Program-made: the position numbers and the translations under genes
Notes under the pieces: model-generated
Database searches by the model: none
The model's input: the letters and a program-made list of their open reading frames with translations, nothing else
Told to the model about the DNA's origin: nothing
Assembly (NCBI GenBank): GCA_021205365.1
Contig: JAJPXP010000024.1
Location: 3,260-41,153, forward strand
Length of the DNA: 37,894 nucleotides
Origin: Clostridia bacterium
GTDB taxonomy: Bacteria; Bacillota; Clostridia; Oscillospirales; Butyricicoccaceae
Direction: 5' to 3'
Shown here: positions 33,381-37,894 of the stretch, piece after piece
Position numbering within the stretch: position 1 is the stretch's first letter
Layout of the letters: each line of letters begins with the position of its first letter

Positions 33381-33390
33381 CCTAAGTTAA

Positions 33391-34779
<1,389 letters not shown>

Positions 34780-34808
34780 CCGATCTCAACACTTTAGTAC
34801 ATTCCATA

Positions 34809-34863
34809 AAAAACTCCACCCTGCCGGTTTGAATGAAGTTCAGGCCGACAGAGTGGAATTTTT
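34809..34863 (-). terminator. Hairpin with minus-strand terminator character
   Basis: Arms 34809-34827 and 34845-34863 pair over 19 positions. On the + strand three positions are C-A mismatches, but on the - strand the same positions are G-U pairs, so only the - strand RNA is fully paired; it ends in a T-run. It lies 103 bp beyond the tRNA-Pro terminator. eno has no other visible + strand terminator and may use this imperfect one. Confidence 0.6.
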
Positions 34864-34965
34864 ATTTTTATCAGTTGCTTGCACAGAGCAAAATGAGTCA
34901 GGTGCTAACGGAGCATGATATTGTAGATAGACGGATTTTCTACATAGATTCATGTTGGAACAAAA

Positions 34966-35003
34966 GAAAAAGTACGAACGATCTTGTATTGACCGTTCGT
35001 ACT
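34966..35003 (-). terminator. Terminator of tRNA-Pro
   Basis: Perfect 10-bp stem AGTACGAACG (34971-34980) with CGTTCGTACT (34994-35003). On the - strand it is followed by a T-rich run (complement of 34960-34970), starting 4 nt after the tRNA. Confidence 0.9.
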
Positions 35004-35007
35004 ATCA

Positions 35008-35084
35008 TGGTCGAGGTGGCGGGACTTGAACCCACGGCCTCTGCGTCCCGAACGCAGCGCTCTACCAAACTGAGCCACACCTCG
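35008..35084 (-). tRNA. tRNA-Pro (anticodon CGG)
   Basis: 77-nt gene on the - strand with encoded 3' CCA (complement at 35008-35010). The acceptor stem CGAGGTG/CACCTCG is perfect. The D arm is GCTC...GAGC, the anticodon stem CTGCG/CGCAG around the loop TTCGGGA, and the T arm GTGGG-TTCAAGT-CCCGC. Anticodon CGG reads proline codon CCG. Confidence 0.97.
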
Positions 35085-35129
35085 TTATTTTATTCTATCG
35101 CAGTTGTTATTCTTACTGCAACGATGGTT

Positions 35130-35158
35130 ATTATATCAGATCTTTTTTATAATGTCAA
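35130..35158 (-). promoter_or_regulatory. Promoter of tRNA-Pro
   Basis: On the - strand: TTGACA (35158-35153), 17 bp, TATAAT (35135-35130), a perfect consensus sigma-A promoter about 45 bp before the tRNA. Confidence 0.9.
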
Positions 35159-35275
35159 CATTTTTTTTGATTATGTTAGAAATTGTTGGAAGAACTATTT
35201 TGGTGTCTTGACACGTACGGAATGATCCGACTCGGTAGTCTTTTTATAATGCTTGTATATCTTAAATAGAGCTGT

Positions 35276-35320
35276 ACCCCTTGATGCAGTTTCATTATCC
35301 TGCATCAAGGGGTCTTTTCT
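35276..35320 (+). terminator. Plus-strand intrinsic terminator
   Basis: Perfect 14-bp stem, 35276-35289 with 35300-35313, followed by TCTTTTCT. No + strand gene directly precedes it. A TATAAT at 35245-35250 without a good -35 could start a short RNA, or it may block readthrough into the convergent gene at 35374. Confidence 0.75.
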
Positions 35321-35373
35321 TGTGGTTTTATTTGTTCCGTTTATTTTTAGATAAGCATATGTTTGAAAACGAA

Positions 35374-36246
35374 TTATTTGCAGTATTTTGCTACATGGGC
35401 CTTGGTAACTTCAGCAGACTTCTTTATATTTTCTTCCTGAGACATTTCATAGTATTCTGGACGGAAAATTTCAATGGTACAGCAGTCACCATCAAAGCCA
35501 ATTTTCTTGAGGGTATCTGCATAGCGGGCATGCGGCAGACAATCGCCTTCGGCATCTGGCCACATACGTTTCTCATCATTATTATAGTAGGAGCCGCACG
35601 GCATATCCTCAGTACCGTTTAGATGCCATACGAAGATCTTCTTGCCGTCAGCCTTTTCCAGCGTTTCCCAGCTGGAACCCATTGCATAGAAATGATACTG
35701 GTCAAGGGTAACGCCGACTAGCGGGGAATCAACAGCTTCAACGATTGCGTATGCATCTTCAAAACGGTTGATTGTCATATCTGGTGCACCGCAAAAATCC
35801 AGGGACAGTTTGATGCCATATGGTTCAACCTTCTTTACCATTTCCTTCAGAACAGCAACGGCATCCTCGCGGATTTCCTTGCGGGTTGGCTGTAAGCCGC
35901 GTTCCTTCATGTCCTGAGACGGAACGACAACAATCATTTTACAGCCCAGAATATTGCAACGGCGGATGATCTCATCAAGCTCTGTCATAACAGCTGCTTT
36001 TTCCTCTTCTGTCTGCTTCATATTGAAGAAGCACAGAGCATTATAGGACAGAATGGACAGATGATGGGTTTTAAACCACTCACCGAGATCTTCCAACGTA
36101 ACAATGCCATTATCGAGGTCACGATTCAAACATTCAGATTGAATATCAATACAGTCAAAGCCATACTTTTCGCACAGCTCCAGGTCCTGCATGACGGTGT
36201 GACCTGCACAGAAACGGTCATTTGCTTCATTAAATCCGATTCTCAT
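35374..36246 (-). CDS. Sugar phosphate isomerase/epimerase, IolI/IolE-like TIM barrel
   Basis: Xylose-isomerase-like TIM-barrel protein of 290 residues. The pattern around EIFRPEYYEM (E259) is close to IolI (inosose isomerase); other likely metal ligands are D182 (VTLDQYHFY) and H208 (VWHLNG). The first ligand position, usually Glu in (A/S)LEF, is Asp150 in LSLDFCG. AAAAGGAG precedes the start by 7 bp. It is divergent from a LacI-family regulator and shares a 371-bp control region, so it is probably a single-gene target of that regulator. Substrate not determined: inositol-derived or another ketose-like compound. Confidence 0.85.
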   Translation of the reverse strand: MRIGFNEANDRFCAGHTVMQDLELCEKYGFDCIDIQSECLNRDLDNGIVTLEDLGEWFKTHHLSILSYNALCFFNMKQTEEEKAAVMTELDEIIRRCNILGCKMIVVVPSQDMKERGLQPTRKEIREDAVAVLKEMVKKVEPYGIKLSLDFCGAPDMTINRFEDAYAIVEAVDSPLVGVTLDQYHFYAMGSSWETLEKADGKKIFVWHLNGTEDMPCGSYYNNDEKRMWPDAEGDCLPHARYADTLKKIGFDGDCCTIEIFRPEYYEMSQEENIKKSAEVTKAHVAKYCK

Positions 36247-36386
36247 AATATGCTCCTTTTCATAACATCACAATTGGTTTTTGTTGTATTTCATTTCTTC
36301 CGGCGTATTCGCTTGTGATATGAGTATGCTGCAACCAGAAAAGTCCGCAGAAAACAGAAATTCAGTTTCTTTCTTACTGTATTTTT

Positions 36387-36415
36387 ACGATAACATTTTC
36401 GTGCATTTGTTTCAA
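36387..36415 (-). promoter_or_regulatory. Promoter of the IolI-like gene
   Basis: On the - strand: TTGAAA (36415-36410), 17 bp, TATCGT (36392-36387). The 17-bp spacer is almost entirely filled by the repeated 16-bp box. Confidence 0.55.
36395..36410 (+). repeat. Repeated 16-bp box, copy 1 (candidate operator)
   Basis: ATTTTCGTGCATTTGT, 15 of 16 positions identical to copy 2 at 36543-36558. It sits between the -10 and -35 of the minus-strand promoter. Confidence 0.5.
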
Positions 36416-36542
36416 TAGGCTTATGAAACTATCTTTTTCACGTGCGCAATTCCGTAAAATTGTCTAATAAAACGCATTAAAAATTAGAAGTATTCAATAA
36501 AAAACGACTAATCTTCGTATTGATCGAGTATAAAAGGAACGA

Positions 36543-36558
36543 ATTTCCGTGCATTTGT
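36543..36558 (+). repeat. Repeated 16-bp box, copy 2 (candidate operator)
   Basis: ATTTCCGTGCATTTGT in the same orientation as copy 1, 148 bp away and 6 bp upstream of the regulator's proposed -35. Confidence 0.5.
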
Positions 36559-36564
36559 ACTATC

Positions 36565-36593
36565 TGTTCAAAATAGATTCTGTATGGTATGAT
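36565..36593 (+). promoter_or_regulatory. Probable promoter of the LacI-family regulator
   Basis: TGTTCA (36565-36570), 17 bp, TATGAT (36588-36593), 24 bp before the start codon. The -35 is poor. Apart from the divergent promoters and repeated boxes I see nothing in 36247-36617. Confidence 0.45.
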
Positions 36594-36617
36594 AATAACA
36601 AAAGGAGTTGTGAGCGT

Positions 36618-37646
36618 ATGATAACGATGCAGCAGATTGCAGAAGCCTGTGGTGTGTCCCGTGGCACTGTTGATCGTGCTTTACATAATAAATCCGGAAT
36701 CCGTCCGGAAGTTGCAGCGAAAATTCAGGAAAAGGCACGTGAAATGGGGTATATCTCGCCGCGTTTGATGCCTTCTTTGATGAAAACATGGAAAATTGGT
36801 GTGGTACTGCATTCTGCGAACTCCGGTTTTGTGCGTTCACTGGCATACCTATTTCAACATCTGCCAGATAATGATTTGCTTCCTATTAAGGTCATACTTC
36901 GAACTATGAATGGTATAGATATTCAACATCAGCTTGCTTTGATTGATGAACTGGTTGAAATAGAACATATTGACGGACTGGCGTTGATGCCGTTGGCAAA
37001 TTCTTGGGTTCGAGAAAGGGTTAATGCATTATCTGAAAAAAGAGGGATTCCAGTTGTGACACTGAATACTGATATCAGTGATGCGAACCGACTTGCATAT
37101 GTTGGCCCGGATAACATTGCTTCTGGGCGTTCTGCTGCGGCTTTAATGGGCCTTGTAACGGGTGGAAAAGGGCATATTCTTCCACTATTGGGGCAGCAGA
37201 GCGGGCATTACGCTGACAGCCAGCGTTTAACAGGTTTTCTTGCTGAAATAGCGGATAGCTTTCCTGAATTGGAAATTTTGCAGCCACAATGCTGTTTTTT
37301 AGATACCCAGCTTGCAGAGCGCATTATCAGCCGGGCGATTCAGGCGGATTCTGATTTGAGTGGAATTTACATCGCATCGGTTGGACGGCATGGCGTTGCA
37401 AATGCCCTGCGTCAGAATGGTCAGGTAGGAAAGATACATGTTATTATGCATGATATTACACCGACAAATCTACAACTGATTCGAGAAGGCATTGTGGATT
37501 TTGTCATTGGTCAGGATGTGGAAGCACAAGGAACCAAACCGATTCATATTTTATATGATTACTTATCCAAACATCATATGCCTGAAAAACGTATACAAAT
37601 TACAGATATATCGGTTAAATTCCGATGCAATATTGGAGAATATTAA
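36618..37646 (+). CDS. LacI-family transcriptional regulator
   Basis: Protein of 342 residues. ATG 36618 has AAAGGAG at 36601-36607, and the frame upstream is not needed. The N-terminal helix-turn-helix is TMQQIAEACGVSRGTVDRAL, then the hinge helix region RPEVAAKIQEKAREMGY. The rest is a periplasmic-binding-protein-like effector domain (WKIGVVLHSANSGFVRSLAY, VTLNTDISDANRLAYVGPDN, SGRSAAALMG), of the type that binds sugars or cyclitols. It probably controls the divergent IolI-like gene and itself (inference from layout). Spacing and repeated boxes support a shared operator region. Confidence 0.92.
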   Translation: MITMQQIAEACGVSRGTVDRALHNKSGIRPEVAAKIQEKAREMGYISPRLMPSLMKTWKIGVVLHSANSGFVRSLAYLFQHLPDNDLLPIKVILRTMNGIDIQHQLALIDELVEIEHIDGLALMPLANSWVRERVNALSEKRGIPVVTLNTDISDANRLAYVGPDNIASGRSAAALMGLVTGGKGHILPLLGQQSGHYADSQRLTGFLAEIADSFPELEILQPQCCFLDTQLAERIISRAIQADSDLSGIYIASVGRHGVANALRQNGQVGKIHVIMHDITPTNLQLIREGIVDFVIGQDVEAQGTKPIHILYDYLSKHHMPEKRIQITDISVKFRCNIGEY

Positions 37647-37715
37647 ATTATAGGAAACAGGATCATCGATAAGCTATTATGACATATACCAATATGGAAA
37701 TTAACGGTTTTTGAG

Positions 37716-37743
37716 TTGAAAATTTGCTAATTTCATATATAAT
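37716..37743 (+). promoter_or_regulatory. Promoter near the window end
   Basis: TTGAAA (37716-37721), 16 bp, TATAAT (37738-37743), 31 bp before the ATG of the broken frame at 37775. Confidence 0.6.
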
Positions 37744-37774
37744 TTATGCTTTTCCTTGTAAAATGGAGTGTAAG

Positions 37775-37894
37775 ATGATAGTATAAGCAATAGCGATTGG
37801 ATTTCCACAACGATTGATAGAGGAATCGGGAGTTCGTATTATTTATACAGGTGCATTTAAGTATTTTATAGCAAAATTTCCAAAATATATAAAT
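37775..37894 (+). pseudogene. Partial, possibly broken reading frame at window edge
   Basis: ATG 37775, with GGAGTG at 37765-37770, reads M-I-V then TAA (37784-37786). The same frame then stays open to the edge of the window with protein-like content (AIAIGFPQRLIEESGVR, then IIYTGAFKYFIAKFPKYIN). A nonsense mutation at codon 4 is one explanation. Chance openness in AT-rich DNA is another. No family recognised, and only 36 codons are available. Confidence 0.3.

Noticed and set aside
34833-35225. A 130-codon + strand frame after eno
   Set aside because: It runs through the antisense of tRNA-Pro and the two hairpins; the EVAGLEPTASASRTQRS-type stretch is the usual false protein made by reading a tRNA gene backwards.

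Overview
The window comes from a Gram-positive-type anaerobe of the class Clostridia, most likely an Oscillospiraceae/Butyricicoccaceae-type gut bacterium. This is an inference from gene content, not a database match. Supporting points are the strong AGGAGG-type ribosome-binding sites, TTGACA/TATAAT promoters, a T-box leader on alaS, the dxs-tlyA-nadK-argR-recN order, ThyX in place of ThyA, and an mltG-U32 protease-alaS neighbourhood that resembles the Bacillus yrr/alaS region. Most of the window is dense chromosomal housekeeping sequence, with accessory material at both ends.

Layout. (1) 1-6245: a five-gene + strand operon with a lipoprotein solute-binding protein carrying an N-terminal propeller-like region, two sugar-type ABC permeases, a HlyD/MacA-like membrane-fusion protein, and a two-TM protein resembling only the ectodomain of MacB. 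No ATPase is encoded. (2) 6319-8690: two tandem mgtC paralogues on the - strand, divergent from a CNNM/CorB-like membrane protein; the 348-bp gap between them holds two good promoters and a structured leader. (3) 8742-15757: dxs, tlyA, nadK, argR, recN, then tyrS. (4) 15998-24359: a long tightly packed + strand run comprising wecG/tagA-like, thyX, tmk, a DUF2156 protein, a GNAT protein, a DJ-1 protein, 5-formyl-THF cyclo-ligase, a CPBP protease, mltG and a U32 protease. It starts from a strong promoter next to a DnaA-box-like site. (5) 24343-31604: an alanine T-box and alaS, a HIT protein, comEC, holA and an rnmV-like gene. (6) 31725-33189: a convergent XerC-like recombinase and a decayed methyltransferase remnant. 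(7) 33299-35084: eno, with two near-identical hairpins in its 5' leader, and tRNA-Pro(CGG) on the - strand. (8) 35374-37894: an IolI/IolE-like TIM-barrel gene divergent from a LacI-family regulator, then a possible broken gene running off the end.

The housekeeping genes support isoprenoid precursor synthesis, NAD(P), dTMP/dTTP supply, tRNA charging, peptidoglycan maturation, DNA repair and replication, transformation and glycolysis. The most unusual observations are the ATPase-less importer/adaptor/MacB-ectodomain operon, the duplicated hairpin with an identical 12-nt loop ahead of eno, a 16-bp repeated box in the IolI-like/LacI divergent promoter region, an in-frame stop that appears to truncate the RnmV-like protein, and a methyltransferase gene whose core has been deleted while its promoter and RBS remain.
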